Source: CAG-390 sp045636385
GTDB taxonomy: Bacteria; Bacillota; Clostridia; Oscillospirales; CAG-272
Reading direction: 5' to 3'
DNA: 32,583 bases
Assembly (NCBI GenBank): GCA_045636385.1
Contig: JAZTXK010000061.1
Location: forward strand, 1-32,583
A program made the position numbers and the translations under genes. The notes below the pieces were generated by a model. The model was not told where the DNA came from. It did no database searches and saw only the letters and a list, made by a program, of their open reading frames with translations. The stretch's first letter is position 1. The number at the start of each line of letters is the position of its first letter. Below are positions 1 through 7,539 of the stretch, in pieces.

Positions 1-23
1 GTTCCCATAAATAATATTTTCAT
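1..23 (-). CDS. fmt: Methionyl-tRNA formyltransferase, N-terminal fragment cut by window edge
   Basis: Only the first seven codons are present, reading leftward off the window: ATG at 23-21 gives MKILFMG and the next codon starts with AC. This matches the usual fmt opening (MK-I-x-F-M-G-T-P), the strand of the Rossmann-like formyltransferase domain. A ribosome binding site (AGGTG on the minus strand, about 31-35) sits eight bases upstream. Fmt formylates initiator Met-tRNA, and it commonly follows def, which removes the formyl group later. Here def is the next gene upstream on the same strand, but 585 bp of repeats lie between them. The call rests on seven residues plus gene order. Confidence 0.72.
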
Positions 24-608
24 TTGTTTTCACCTCGAGTTTTAGCCTGCACGAAGCAAGCGAAAAGGTTTGGTCCACCTTTTTCAAAAGGTGGCAGAGC
101 TCGAGACAGAGTCTCGATTTAATGCGAAAGCTTCAGCTTTCGCTTCCGTGCTTCAAAATGGCGAAGCTTGCTTCGACATTTTGGTCAGAGTCGATCATTC
201 CCGAATGTAGGGAATGATCGCGCTCTGTCACCCCGCGCCCGAAGGGCGCACGATGTTGCACTTCGTGCAAATGATGTTGCACTTCGTGCAAATGATGTTG
301 CACTTCGTGCAAATGATGTTGCACCATTCGGGCGCAAATAAAGGTAAAAATCCGTGCCGGATTTTTCTCATTTTATTATATTTCGCCCTTGATATTGCCC
401 GGGCGCGAAATTCTTCGCTGCGGCGCTGACTGCCCACCCCAACCCCTCCCGCAAGCGGGAGGGGCAGTAAGAGAGTGCAGATATCTTCGTTCAGTTTCGG
501 TTAGTGCCTTCTGCGGGCTGCGACTTCGTCGATACGATATGCTTCGCGCGATAAAGCTACGGCACGATATACCTACGGCACGATATGTTCGCCTTTGGCG
601 AACGCGTT
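24..608. repeat. Hairpin train filling the fmt-def gap
   Basis: No gene is supported in this 585-bp stretch. It is a string of short inverted repeats: arms 75-83/86-94, 102-107/111-116, 124-132/135-143, 154-160/177-183 with an inner stem, 186-202/210-227, 235-240/244-249, a 21-bp tandem hairpin array, 349-356/360-367 approximately, and 445-454/457-466. The last 120 bp carry repeated ACGATAT-type units with minihairpins. ORFs across this stretch are low-complexity and have no family resemblance. The region lies in the leftward operon, so the hairpins would be in the def-fmt mRNA unless fmt has its own promoter. Confidence 0.75.
252..325. repeat. 21-bp tandem repeat, 3.5 units, each a perfect minihairpin
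   Basis: The unit GATGTTGCACTTCGTGCAAAT occurs at 252-272, 273-293 and 294-314, followed by a partial unit at 315-325. Each unit contains the 6-bp stem TTGCAC/GTGCAA closed by a TTC loop. The array is bracketed by GCGCCCGAA (235-243) and its complement TTCGGGCGC (about 328-336), so the whole block could also fold as one large arm. Confidence 0.85.
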
Positions 609-1127
609 TTATTTATCGCGTCTTCTCGCGTACTTACGAAGACGGGGCGAAACGCGCTCCTCTTCCTCATCCTCGGGAGCATACATATACTCGGCAACGT
701 CGATGTAAAGACGTCCGTCGAGGTGGTCGGTCTCGTGGCAGATCGCACGGGCGAGAAGCTCGGTGCCCTCAAGCACGTATTCCTCTCCGTTGCGGTTGAG
801 TGCCTTTACCTTGACGTAGTTCGGGCGCTTGACGTGTCCCGAGCGTCCGGGGAGGGAAAGGCAACCCTCGCTGCCCTCCTGCTCGCCCGAGGTTTCGATG
901 ATCTCGGGGTTGATGAGCTCCCAAACCTGACCGGGCTCGGTCTCGATGACGACGGCGCGGAGGAGCACGCCGACCTGGGGTGCGGCAAGTCCGACACCGT
1001 TTGCGTCGCGCATCGTCTCGATCATATCGTCAAGAAGCGTGATGACGCGGGGAGTGATGCGGGGGATGGGGCGGCAGACCGTGCGGAGGGTGGGATCGTT
1101 ATCTGTGAGAATCTTTCTTTTAGCCAT
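609..1127 (-). CDS. def: Peptide deformylase
   Basis: This iron/zinc hydrolase removes the formyl group from the N-terminal Met of new proteins in the cytoplasm. All three signature motifs are present in the 172-residue product: GVGLAAPQ at 44-51, EGCLS at 87-91 (Cys89 a metal ligand) and HETDHLDG at 131-138 (two His ligands and the catalytic Glu). Length fits the bacterial family. The tail after about residue 150 is charged (DEEEEER then basic). It starts 12 bp after the priA stop on the same strand, so the two are probably co-transcribed. The start is set by the MAKRKIL opening. Confidence 0.96.
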   Translation of the reverse strand: MAKRKILTDNDPTLRTVCRPIPRITPRVITLLDDMIETMRDANGVGLAAPQVGVLLRAVVIETEPGQVWELINPEIIETSGEQEGSEGCLSLPGRSGHVKRPNYVKVKALNRNGEEYVLEGTELLARAICHETDHLDGRLYIDVAEYMYAPEDEEEERVSPRLRKYARRRDK

Positions 1128-1139
1128 AATAATTGTCCT

Positions 1140-3653
1140 TTATAAATTAGTTGGATTGAAATCTATCGAAAGCGTCGGGGCATTCGCACCCTCGGCGGGG
1201 AATTCTGTAAGTAATCGTGCGAAAAGCCGTTTAGAAGCCGTTCCGAGCTTGCATTTAACGACCATTCGCATTCGGTAGCGCGAGTCAACGCGGTAAACGG
1301 GTGCCTCGAAGGGTCCGAAGAGTATGAAGGGCAGATCGCGGTATTCCTCCGACGACGTAAGCGCGCGGAGATTGTCGTTGAGGGCGTTCGATGCCTTCAG
1401 CACGTCTCCCTCGACCTTGCCCGTGACCGTCAGAAGCACGATATCGCAATAGGGCGGAAAGGTCAGCGCACGGCGCAGACGGATCGTCCGCTTGTAAAAG
1501 GTCTCGTAATCCTGCATACTCGCAAGCTCGATGACCTCGTGGTCGGGATTGTTCGTCTGAATTATCGCGCGTCCCGGCTTATTTCGCCGTCCGGCTCTGC
1601 CGATGACCTGCGTCAGAAGCGCGAAAGTGCGTTCCTCGGCGCGGTAATCGTCGTAGTAGAGCGAGGCGTCGGCAAGAAGCACGCCAACGAGCGTGACGTC
1701 GGGGAAATCGTGGCCTTTGGTGACCATCTGTGTTCCGAGAAGGATATCAGCCTCGTGCCGCTTGAATTTGCCGAGAAGCTCGCGGTAGGAATTCTTCGTC
1801 TGCGTTGTGTCGGTGTCCATTCGCAGAATTTTCGCATCGGGAAGGAGAAGCGAAAGCTCCTGCTCGACTCTCTGCGTGCCGTAGCCCATACGGATCAGAT
1901 GCTCGGATTTGCATTCGGGGCAAGCCTCGGGCAGGGGCATTCGCCGTCCGCACCAATGGCAGACGAGCTCGCCCGAGTCGTAGCTTCCGCGGCGGGTGTG
2001 ATAAGTCATTGAAACGCTGCAGGAGGGGCACTTGATCGCCTCGCCGCAAACGGCGCAGGAAACGTAATTGTTGTATCCGCGGCGGTTGAGGAAAAGGATC
2101 GATTGCTCTCCTCGCTCGAAGGTTTCGACGAGCGCGGCGGAAAGGTCGGCGCCGATCGGGGTCAGGTTTCCCGTTCGCGCTTCGCCTCTCATATCGGCGA
2201 TAACGACCTCGGGAAGGACCGCGTTTCCGTAGCGTTTTGTCATTTTAATTAAGGTATAAGCTCCGTCCTCCGCCTTTTTTCTGCTTTCAAGCGACGGAGT
2301 TGCCGAGGCGAGAAGCATAAGTGCCTTTTTGTCGGCACAGCGAAGACGTGCGATGTCCCTCGCGTGGTAGCGGGGGGATGAATCGGATTTGTAGGTGTGC
2401 TCCTGTTCCTCGTCGATGATGACGAGTCCGAGGTTGCGAGTCGGCGCAAAGATGGCGGAGCGCGTTCCGATAACGAGCCTTGCCGCGCCGTTTTTGATGC
2501 GGTTATAGGAATCCTGACGTTCACCCGCCGACATCCCGGAGTGAAGCAGGGCGACTTCTTCGCCGTAGCGCGCGCAGAATATCGAAAGCGTCTGCGGTGT
2601 CAGCGCAATTTCGGGCAGAAGAAGAATGACGTCGCGCCCCGACGTGAGAACACGGTCGATAAGCGCGAGCATAACGCTCGTTTTTCCGCTTCCCGTAACT
2701 CCCTCGAGCAGTGCCGCACGCGGCTCGCACGATTCGTAAAGCTCGGTAAGAGTGGCAAGTGCCGACGATTGCTCGTCGCTGAGGATAAGCTCCCGTTTGC
2801 TCCCCGCCGCTTCGGCGTGGGCGCGTATGAGGATAAGATCGCGGCATACCTCGCGCTTTTCCTCCGAAACGAGACCTTTTTTAACGAGTGCGGAAATATG
2901 CGCCGCGGTGATCTCGCCTCCGTCGCGCAGTTCGAGTGACGGAACGGCTTCACCGCGTTCGATCAGTCTGCGGAGTGCTGCAACCTGACCGTCGGATTTT
3001 ATTTTTGCGATTTTCTTGCCGTCGATGATACCGCCCGAAATATATATTTCTGCGGTTTCCTCGTCCACGGCGAGGGAATAGAAGGATTCGCTCTTGCCCT
3101 CTGCGGGGTCGCGAACCTCGAGCTCGCGGCGGATACAGCCCGCGCGCAGCAGCTTTTCGATCGATTCGCCCGTGTTTACGCCGAATCGGTACTTGAGCGC
3201 TTCCTCGCCGATCTGACCGCGGCTGACGATGAGGTTGTAGATCATCATAGCCTGCGCGTTTTCGGATATCGCCTTCGTGGGCGGTTTTTCGGCAGGGAAA
3301 TAGTGCTCCTCAAGCTTTGAGAGCGCGGCGGCGGGGATCATCGTATGGATGGCGTCCGAGGTCGTGCAAAGTGTGCTTGACCGCAAAAAACGCCAGATAC
3401 GAAGCATTTCCGCGTCAAGATGAAGGGACTCCGCGCATTTCGCGAGGAGGGGCTTGATCTTGTCCGCGGGAACCTCGGTCGAATCCTTGACGGCACTGAC
3501 GAGCGCGATCCTCCGTCTGTTGCCGCCCCCGAAGGGGAGCATAACGAAGTCACCGGGAGCGATAGAGATATCCTCGGGGATCGAATAATCGTATTCGCGA
3601 TCGAGCTTGAACGGCGCGTCAAGAAGGTACACGCCGGCGTATTTTGTTTGCAT
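1140..3653 (-). CDS. priA: Primosomal replication restart helicase PriA
   Basis: PriA is a 3'-to-5' helicase that reloads the replisome at collapsed forks. The 837-residue product has the full family layout: an N-terminal 3'-DNA-end binding region (about 1-110), a winged-helix-like segment, Walker A GVTGSGKT (318-325), a motif II reading DEEQ (about 414-417) followed by EHTYKSD, and helicase lobe 2. A zinc-binding insert carries paired cysteines (CAVCG, CPSC, CHWCG, CPEC). Motif II is DEEH in Escherichia coli; DEEQ is a variant I recall from clostridial PriA. The coaBC gene often found between rpoZ and priA in Firmicutes is absent here. An 8-mer/hairpin repeat separates it from rpoZ. Confidence 0.96.
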   Translation of the reverse strand: MQTKYAGVYLLDAPFKLDREYDYSIPEDISIAPGDFVMLPFGGGNRRRIALVSAVKDSTEVPADKIKPLLAKCAESLHLDAEMLRIWRFLRSSTLCTTSDAIHTMIPAAALSKLEEHYFPAEKPPTKAISENAQAMMIYNLIVSRGQIGEEALKYRFGVNTGESIEKLLRAGCIRRELEVRDPAEGKSESFYSLAVDEETAEIYISGGIIDGKKIAKIKSDGQVAALRRLIERGEAVPSLELRDGGEITAAHISALVKKGLVSEEKREVCRDLILIRAHAEAAGSKRELILSDEQSSALATLTELYESCEPRAALLEGVTGSGKTSVMLALIDRVLTSGRDVILLLPEIALTPQTLSIFCARYGEEVALLHSGMSAGERQDSYNRIKNGAARLVIGTRSAIFAPTRNLGLVIIDEEQEHTYKSDSSPRYHARDIARLRCADKKALMLLASATPSLESRKKAEDGAYTLIKMTKRYGNAVLPEVVIADMRGEARTGNLTPIGADLSAALVETFERGEQSILFLNRRGYNNYVSCAVCGEAIKCPSCSVSMTYHTRRGSYDSGELVCHWCGRRMPLPEACPECKSEHLIRMGYGTQRVEQELSLLLPDAKILRMDTDTTQTKNSYRELLGKFKRHEADILLGTQMVTKGHDFPDVTLVGVLLADASLYYDDYRAEERTFALLTQVIGRAGRRNKPGRAIIQTNNPDHEVIELASMQDYETFYKRTIRLRRALTFPPYCDIVLLTVTGKVEGDVLKASNALNDNLRALTSSEEYRDLPFILFGPFEAPVYRVDSRYRMRMVVKCKLGTASKRLFARLLTEFPAEGANAPTLSIDFNPTNL

Positions 3654-3682
3654 TATGGCTGTACCTCCGAGGGACGAATTAA

Positions 3683-3742
3683 GTGAAAAGTGTAAAGTGG
3701 AAAGTGGAAAGTTAAGGTGAATTTCCGCCCTGGGCGGAAATC
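3683..3742. repeat. Short-period repeat plus hairpin, copy 1 (AGTGGAAA type)
   Basis: Degenerate units of about 8-9 bp (AGTGAAAAG, TGTAAAGTGG, AAAGTGGAAAG) run into TTAAGGTGA and then a perfect stem, ATTTCCGCC at 3721-3729 with GGCGGAAAT at 3733-3741. The layout matches elements at 6795-6860 and 8836-8897, although the 8-mer differs in each. Confidence 0.7.
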
Positions 3743-3770
3743 TTCCGTTAAACCTTCCGCGAAGCGCGAT

Positions 3771-4082
3771 TTACGCCTCCTCGGTCTCCTCGGCTACCTC
3801 TTCAACAGCGGGGGCTTCTTCCTTTTCCTGGATTACGTACTCGCCGCCGTAGATCTTTTCGATAGCAATCTTGACAGCCTTTCTGTCGCGGTAGTCGGCG
3901 TTAACTGCGTGCTCCATCATGGGGCGGTCGATGTCCTTGTTGCCGGTGAGCTGCTTTTCAGCATTCTTGCGCTGGGTGGAGTACTCGTCGGTGATGATAC
4001 GCGCGCACTTTGCGGTAGCGATCGCGAGCTGGTAGCGGTTGAACTTGTCGCCGGTAAGTTCTTTGATGGTGGGGTAGATCAT
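3771..4082 (-). CDS. rpoZ: RNA polymerase omega subunit
   Basis: The omega subunit helps fold and assemble the beta-prime subunit of RNA polymerase. The 103-residue product opens MIYPTIKELTGDKFNRYQL and has the family AKxAR helix (ATAKCARII, about residues 23-31), followed by the second conserved helix ending in VKIAIEKI and a short strand. The Glu-rich, Pro/Ala tail after about residue 85 is low-complexity and typical of clostridial omega proteins. It lies in the yicC-remA-rpoZ-priA-def run, all leftward. Guanylate kinase (gmk), normally just upstream of rpoZ, is not there. Confidence 0.93.
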   Translation of the reverse strand: MIYPTIKELTGDKFNRYQLAIATAKCARIITDEYSTQRKNAEKQLTGNKDIDRPMMEHAVNADYRDRKAVKIAIEKIYGGEYVIQEKEEAPAVEEVAEETEEA

Positions 4083-4140
4083 GATTTGTTCTCCTTATAT
4101 TTGAAATAATAATTTTTCTGGTTGTAAAAATCTTGAAAAA

Positions 4141-4316
4141 TACAATAAAATCTGTTTTTTCGGTGGCTTTGCCTCCGAAAAAACACCGCTTAGACGAGCC
4201 AAGCGAGTCCACGCGCCGAGGGGAGCGTGCCAAAATCAAGGATTTTGGTGCGCGGCGATAAGCGCGTGTAACCCCGCCGCGCGGTTCTCGATTGTAAAAC
4301 GCGGTTTTACAATCGT
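4141..4316 (-). repeat. Multi-hairpin intergenic repeat, copy A
   Basis: This copy lies inverted relative to those at 9791 and 32251. It has three stems. The first is GTTTTTTCGG (4154-4163) with CCGAAAAAAC (4175-4184). The second is CCAAAATC (4230-4237) with GATTTTGG (4241-4248). The third is CGATTGTAAAAC (4289-4300) with GTTTTACAATCG (4304-4315). Shared unpaired blocks include GACGAGCCAAGCGAGTC and the CGCGCCGAGGGGAGC box. It fills the remA-rpoZ gap. Confidence 0.9.
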
Positions 4317-4319
4317 TTT

Positions 4320-4580
4320 TTATTCGTCATCGTCGTCGGACGATACCTCTCCCTCAAGTCTGCGGGAGATCTTTTCGGTTGTGAGCGCGGAAAGGATTAC
4401 GTGCTCGGAGTCGGTGACTATGACCGATCTCGTTTTGCGGCCGCAGGAAACGTCGATGATTCGTCCCATTTCCTTTGCGTCCTGCATAAGTCTTTTGATG
4501 GGCGCGGACTCGGGGCTGACGAGCGCGACTATGCGCTCGACAGCGATCGAATTTCCGTACCCGATGCTGATGAATTTCAT
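4320..4580 (-). CDS. remA: Extracellular matrix regulator RemA-like (DUF370)
   Basis: RemA/DUF370 proteins are small DNA-binding regulators; in Bacillus subtilis RemA activates matrix and osmoprotection genes. The 86-residue product shows the family opening MKFISIGYGNSIA and the conserved stretch RLMQDAKEMGRIIDVSCGRKTRSVIV (residues about 30-55), with the typical basic residues around GRKTRS. The tail is acidic (SSDDDDE). It starts 13 bp after the yicC stop on the same strand, which matches the usual yicC-remA-gmk-rpoZ order in Firmicutes apart from the absence of gmk. Whether it regulates matrix in this organism is unknown. Confidence 0.92.
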   Translation of the reverse strand: MKFISIGYGNSIAVERIVALVSPESAPIKRLMQDAKEMGRIIDVSCGRKTRSVIVTDSEHVILSALTTEKISRRLEGEVSSDDDDE

Positions 4581-4593
4581 TTGCGGGGTCCTC

Positions 4594-5481
4594 TTATTCT
4601 ATGTTCTGGATCTGTTCGCGAATCTTTTCGGACTCGTTTTTCATCTCAACGACGAGCTTTGCGATCTCGGCGTTCTGACATTTCGAGCCGATGGTGTTGA
4701 TCTCGCGGCCCGATTCCTGAAGCTGGAAGTCGAATTTGCGTCCGACGGGTGTGTCGAGCTCCGCCATAGCCTCAAGCGCGCCGAAGTGCGAGCGCAGACG
4801 GACGAGCTCCTCGTCGATCGCGATCTTGTCAGCCCAGATAGCGCACTCGGTAAGGATGCGGTTTTCGTCAACGGTGATGCGGTTGTCGGCAAGGATGGCG
4901 ACGAGTCGCTGGGTGATGCGGTCGCGCGCCGCCTCGATCTCGCCCTTGGAGATCTCCTCGATTCGGTCAACGAGCTCGCGCAGATGCGAGATCTTGGCGA
5001 GAATGTCGCGTCGCAGGTTTTCGCCCTCGCGCACGCGCTCCTCGACGAATTCGCGGCAGGCTTCGTCGATAACGGGAAGAAGATCCTCCCAGATTGCGTC
5101 AAGGTTCTCTCCGACCTCGCGGACGGCGAAGATATCGCGGTTTTGCGCCACGGTCATGACCGAAATATCGTCCTTCAGACCGAATTTATCGCGCAGCTCG
5201 TAAAGCGCGGCAATGTAGCCCTCGGCGTAAGCTGAGTCGAGCGCGAGAGTGTTGCCCGAGGATGCGGAATTTGCGTAATTGATGAAAACGTCAACGCGTC
5301 CGCGGCTTATCGGATGAGCCGTGACTGCGCTCTTTATGCGTGCTTCAAGAGGGGAGAGCGTACGGGGAGCCTTTACCGTGAGGTCGAGAAACTTGCTGTT
5401 GACCGATTTGAGCTCGACCGTTATCTCGCGGGAGTCGGTAAGACACACCGCCCGTCCGTATGCCGTCATGCTTCTGAACAT
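4594..5481 (-). CDS. yicC: YicC family endoribonuclease
   Basis: YicC-type proteins have endoribonuclease activity (shown for E. coli YicC, which destabilises the sRNA RyhB) and form ring-shaped oligomers. The 295-residue product has the hallmark start MFRSMTAYGRA, the SVNSKFLDL motif at about 27-35 (usual form SVNxRxLD), the SRGRVDVFI block at about 59-67 and the C-terminal signature REINTIGSK(C)xNxEI followed by a long helix. It is the first gene of the leftward housekeeping operon. A strong promoter lies 68 bp upstream. Confidence 0.94.
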   Translation of the reverse strand: MFRSMTAYGRAVCLTDSREITVELKSVNSKFLDLTVKAPRTLSPLEARIKSAVTAHPISRGRVDVFINYANSASSGNTLALDSAYAEGYIAALYELRDKFGLKDDISVMTVAQNRDIFAVREVGENLDAIWEDLLPVIDEACREFVEERVREGENLRRDILAKISHLRELVDRIEEISKGEIEAARDRITQRLVAILADNRITVDENRILTECAIWADKIAIDEELVRLRSHFGALEAMAELDTPVGRKFDFQLQESGREINTIGSKCQNAEIAKLVVEMKNESEKIREQIQNIE

Positions 5482-5548
5482 TGTGGATCTCCTTAATAAC
5501 AGTTATATTATATGTCAGTAATTATTAATATAAGCGAATATATATTTA

Positions 5549-5577
5549 ATTATACTATATTTTAAGGAAAAAGTCAA
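5549..5577 (-). promoter_or_regulatory. Sigma-A promoter of the yicC-remA-rpoZ-priA-def operon
   Basis: On the minus strand: TTGACT (5577-5572), a 17-bp spacer, then TATAAT (5554-5549). It lies 68 bp upstream of the yicC start and points into it. Confidence 0.85.
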
Positions 5578-5745
5578 GAAGTTTGATAAAATAGCCTCTG
5601 TTCGTTGACTAACGGGTATAATTGATTTTGTAAAATTTTTATGAACGGAGTCGATTTGCGGCGAAAAAGAGCCGCAAAAACAGAGGATGAAAAATGTAAA
5701 TTTTTTTTAAAGTCGCGAAAAAACCGCACTTTTGTTGCCAAAGGG
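5578..5745. other. Non-coding gap between divergent yicC and efp promoters
   Basis: No gene is seen. A nested structure is possible: CCTCTGTT (5593-5600) can pair with AACAGAGG (5679-5686), enclosing the stem TTTGCGGC (5655-5662) with GCCGCAAA (5671-5678). Neither flanking promoter would transcribe it in its own direction, so it is either a regulatory DNA palindrome or unused. Confidence 0.4.
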
Positions 5746-5747
5746 TA

Positions 5748-5776
5748 TTGCAAAATTTCGAAAAATATTATATAAT
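5748..5776 (+). promoter_or_regulatory. Promoter of efp
   Basis: TTGCAA (5748-5753), 17-bp spacer, TATAAT (5771-5776). The strong ribosome binding site CGGAGG (5805-5810) follows, ten bases before the efp ATG. Confidence 0.8.
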
Positions 5777-5820
5777 AGAGTGTAATTTTATGAAAACAAA
5801 ACCACGGAGGTAAAATCACT

Positions 5821-6378
5821 ATGGTATCAGCAGGCGATTTCAAAAACGGCGTAACTTTCGAAATGGAGGGTAACGTATTCCAGGTTATCGAGTTCCAGCA
5901 CGTAAAGCCCGGTAAGGGCGCGGCATTCGTCCGCACTAAGATGAAGAACGTAATTACCGGTGCGGTAATCGAGCGTTCCTTCTCCCCCACAGACAAGTTT
6001 GACAGCGCATTTATCGAGAGAAGAGATATGCAGTACTCTTACTCTGACGGCGACCTTTACTACTTCATGGACATGGAGTCCTTTGATATGGTTCCCCTTA
6101 ACGCAGAGGTTCTTCCCGATTCCTTCAAGTTCGTTAAGGAAGAGATGATGTGCAAGCTTTGCTCCTTCAAGGGCAAGGTATTCAGCGTTGAGCCCCCCAC
6201 ATTCGTTGAGCTCGAGATCACCGATACCGATCCCGGCTTCGCAGGCAACACCGCTACCAACACTCTCAAGCCCGCAACCGTTGAGACCGGTGCAGAGATC
6301 AAGGTTCCCCTCTTCATCGAGGTTGGCGAGGTCATCAAGATCGACACCAGAACCGGCGAGTATCTCTCCCGCGCATAA
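5821..6378 (+). CDS. efp: Translation elongation factor P
   Basis: EF-P binds between the P and E sites and rescues ribosomes stalled at proline runs. The 185-residue product has the three beta-barrel layout. The loop HVKPGKGAAFVRTK carries the Lys (residue 32) that is modified in many bacteria. The C-terminal signature GDVIKIDTRTGEYLSR appears here as GEVIKIDTRTGEYLSRA. No EF-P modification enzyme is nearby. Codon use is strongly biased (GTT, CTT, CGT, ATC), as expected for a highly expressed gene, and the same bias appears in the surface-protein array at 21197-29753. Confidence 0.97.
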   Translation: MVSAGDFKNGVTFEMEGNVFQVIEFQHVKPGKGAAFVRTKMKNVITGAVIERSFSPTDKFDSAFIERRDMQYSYSDGDLYYFMDMESFDMVPLNAEVLPDSFKFVKEEMMCKLCSFKGKVFSVEPPTFVELEITDTDPGFAGNTATNTLKPATVETGAEIKVPLFIEVGEVIKIDTRTGEYLSRA

Positions 6379-6396
6379 TTCCCGGAGGCGACCGAT

Positions 6397-6741
6397 ATGG
6401 CACTCAAGGAAAAGGCAGCATACCTTAAGGGTCTTGCTGACGGTCTTGATTTTGACAAGACCACCGCAGAGGGCAAGCTTCTTGCCGCTATTCTCGAGCT
6501 TCTCGGCGAAATGACCGCCGATATCGAAGAGATCGAGGAGAGCATCGAGTACCTCGGCGACTACGTTGAGGAAGTTGACAAGGACCTCGGCGAGCTCGAA
6601 GAGTTCTGCTACGAGGATGATTGCGACTGCTGCGATTGCGACGATTGCGACTGCGATTGTGACGATTGCACCTGCCTCGCATGCCTTGAGGAAGGCTTCG
6701 AATTCGACGACGAGGACGAGGCTGAAGAAGAGAACGAGTAA
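6397..6741 (+). CDS. CD1247 N-terminal domain-like acidic, Cys-rich protein
   Basis: This 114-residue protein starts 18 bp after efp with a good ribosome binding site (CGGAGG) and is probably co-transcribed. Residues 1-70 (ALKEKAAYLKGLADGLDFDK onward) look like the helical CD1247 N-terminal domain that clostridia encode near efp, with heptad-like hydrophobic spacing. Residues about 70-92 are an extreme Asp/Cys run, with nine Cys alternating as CDC, CDDC and CTCLAC, then an acidic tail (EFDDEDEAEEENE). The Cys pattern suggests metal binding, but no function is established. The family call is from memory of the N-terminal pattern. Confidence 0.75.
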   Translation: MALKEKAAYLKGLADGLDFDKTTAEGKLLAAILELLGEMTADIEEIEESIEYLGDYVEEVDKDLGELEEFCYEDDCDCCDCDDCDCDCDDCTCLACLEEGFEFDDEDEAEEENE

Positions 6742-6753
6742 TTCTCGCAATAA

Positions 6754-6790
6754 AACGGGGCTGTTCGGTTTTTACGACAGTCCCGTTCTT
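6754..6790 (+). terminator. Terminator after the efp unit
   Basis: AACGGG-CTGT (6754-6764) pairs with ACAG-CCCGTT (6777-6787), with one G-T wobble. The T tract after the stem is weak; the loop is T-rich. Confidence 0.6.
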
Positions 6791-6794
6791 CGTT

Positions 6795-6946
6795 GAGGGC
6801 AGAGGTAAGAGGGCAGAGGGCAGAGGTAAGGTGAATTTCCGTCGCTGCGCTCGGAAATTTCCATTTTGATTTAATAAAAGTACTTTTCGAGCAAAGCGAG
6901 AAAAGTTTCCATACCTCTGCCCTCTGCCCTCTGCCCTCTGCCCTTT
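6795..6946. repeat. Short-period repeat plus hairpins, copy 2 (AGGGCAGAG type), with inverted closing arm
   Basis: The left arm (6795-6828) repeats GGGCAGAG and runs into TTAAGG-like GTAAGGTGA and a stem AATTTCCG (6834-6841)/CGGAAATT (6852-6859). The right arm (about 6911-6946) is four inverted copies, CCTCTGCC. The arms complement each other, so about 150 bp can fold into a long stem with internal hairpins. It fills the gap before the membrane protein gene. Confidence 0.75.
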
Positions 6947-6994
6947 CCCGCCTATCCTTCGAATCATATTTTCCCACTATCTAAGGAGAATCAA

Positions 6995-7504
6995 ATGAAC
7001 AACAACCCTTTTGATAATTACAAAGGTACGTCGGACAACGCGGTCAGAAATAATCTGCGCGAGCTGCCGATGGGGTGGTATAAATTCCTCATCTGGGTCG
7101 CTCTGCCTGTGTCCGCCGTGGTCAATATTCTCGGCGCGATCCCGTATTTTTCGGGTATGTCACAGACCGAGGAGGTGCTTGCGCAGTTTCCGATACTCTC
7201 GACAATCGACCTTTTCTACGGCGTGCTGACGCTTGGAATGGGTGCGCTTGCCGTTTATACGCGTGTCGCGCTTGCGGGCTATAAGAGAAACGCGCCCTCG
7301 CTCGTCGTCGGACTTTACGCATACGGGCTCGTCATTTCCCTCGGCTACAATCTCGCCGTTCTCACGATCACCTCGAGCCTATACGAGCCCGTCGACTTCA
7401 TCATTACGGGAATGTCGGTCAGCACGTCGGTCATCATCAACGCCGCGCTCGTGATCTGTAACCACTTTTATTTTAAGAAGAGAAAAAGACTCTTCAATAA
7501 ATGA
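6995..7504 (+). CDS. Putative four-TM membrane protein of unknown function
   Basis: I do not recognise the family. The 169-residue product has a short cytoplasmic N-terminus (NNNPFDNYKG), then four hydrophobic segments at about 29-50, 67-87, 101-125 and 135-156, and a strongly basic end (YFKKRKRLFNK), which suggests both termini are inside. The start is supported by AAGGAG eight bases before ATG. Its stop codon overlaps a possible ATG of the next ORF (ATGA at 7501-7504), though I place the next start at 7540. The two genes are probably co-transcribed. Confidence 0.8.
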   Translation: MNNNPFDNYKGTSDNAVRNNLRELPMGWYKFLIWVALPVSAVVNILGAIPYFSGMSQTEEVLAQFPILSTIDLFYGVLTLGMGALAVYTRVALAGYKRNAPSLVVGLYAYGLVISLGYNLAVLTITSSLYEPVDFIITGMSVSTSVIINAALVICNHFYFKKRKRLFNK

Positions 7505-7539
7505 TCAAAAGCCCGCCCGAGCAGAAGGAGCGTTTGAAA

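Noticed and set aside
252..325. CRISPR array at the 21-bp repeats
   Set aside because: Units are directly adjacent with no spacers, and each is a minihairpin; there are no cas genes.
585..1145. Long plus-strand ORF of 186 codons opposite def
   Set aside because: It is the antisense shadow of def, whose motifs and operon position are clear; the shadow has no family resemblance or ribosome binding site.
4381..5235. Plus-strand ORF of 284 codons opposite remA and yicC
   Set aside because: It spans two well-supported minus-strand genes and reflects their codon bias only.
5827..6750. Minus-strand ORF of 307 codons opposite efp and its neighbour
   Set aside because: Antisense shadow of efp and the Cys-rich gene; its composition (Val/Leu/Cys-rich) is an artefact of biased codons.
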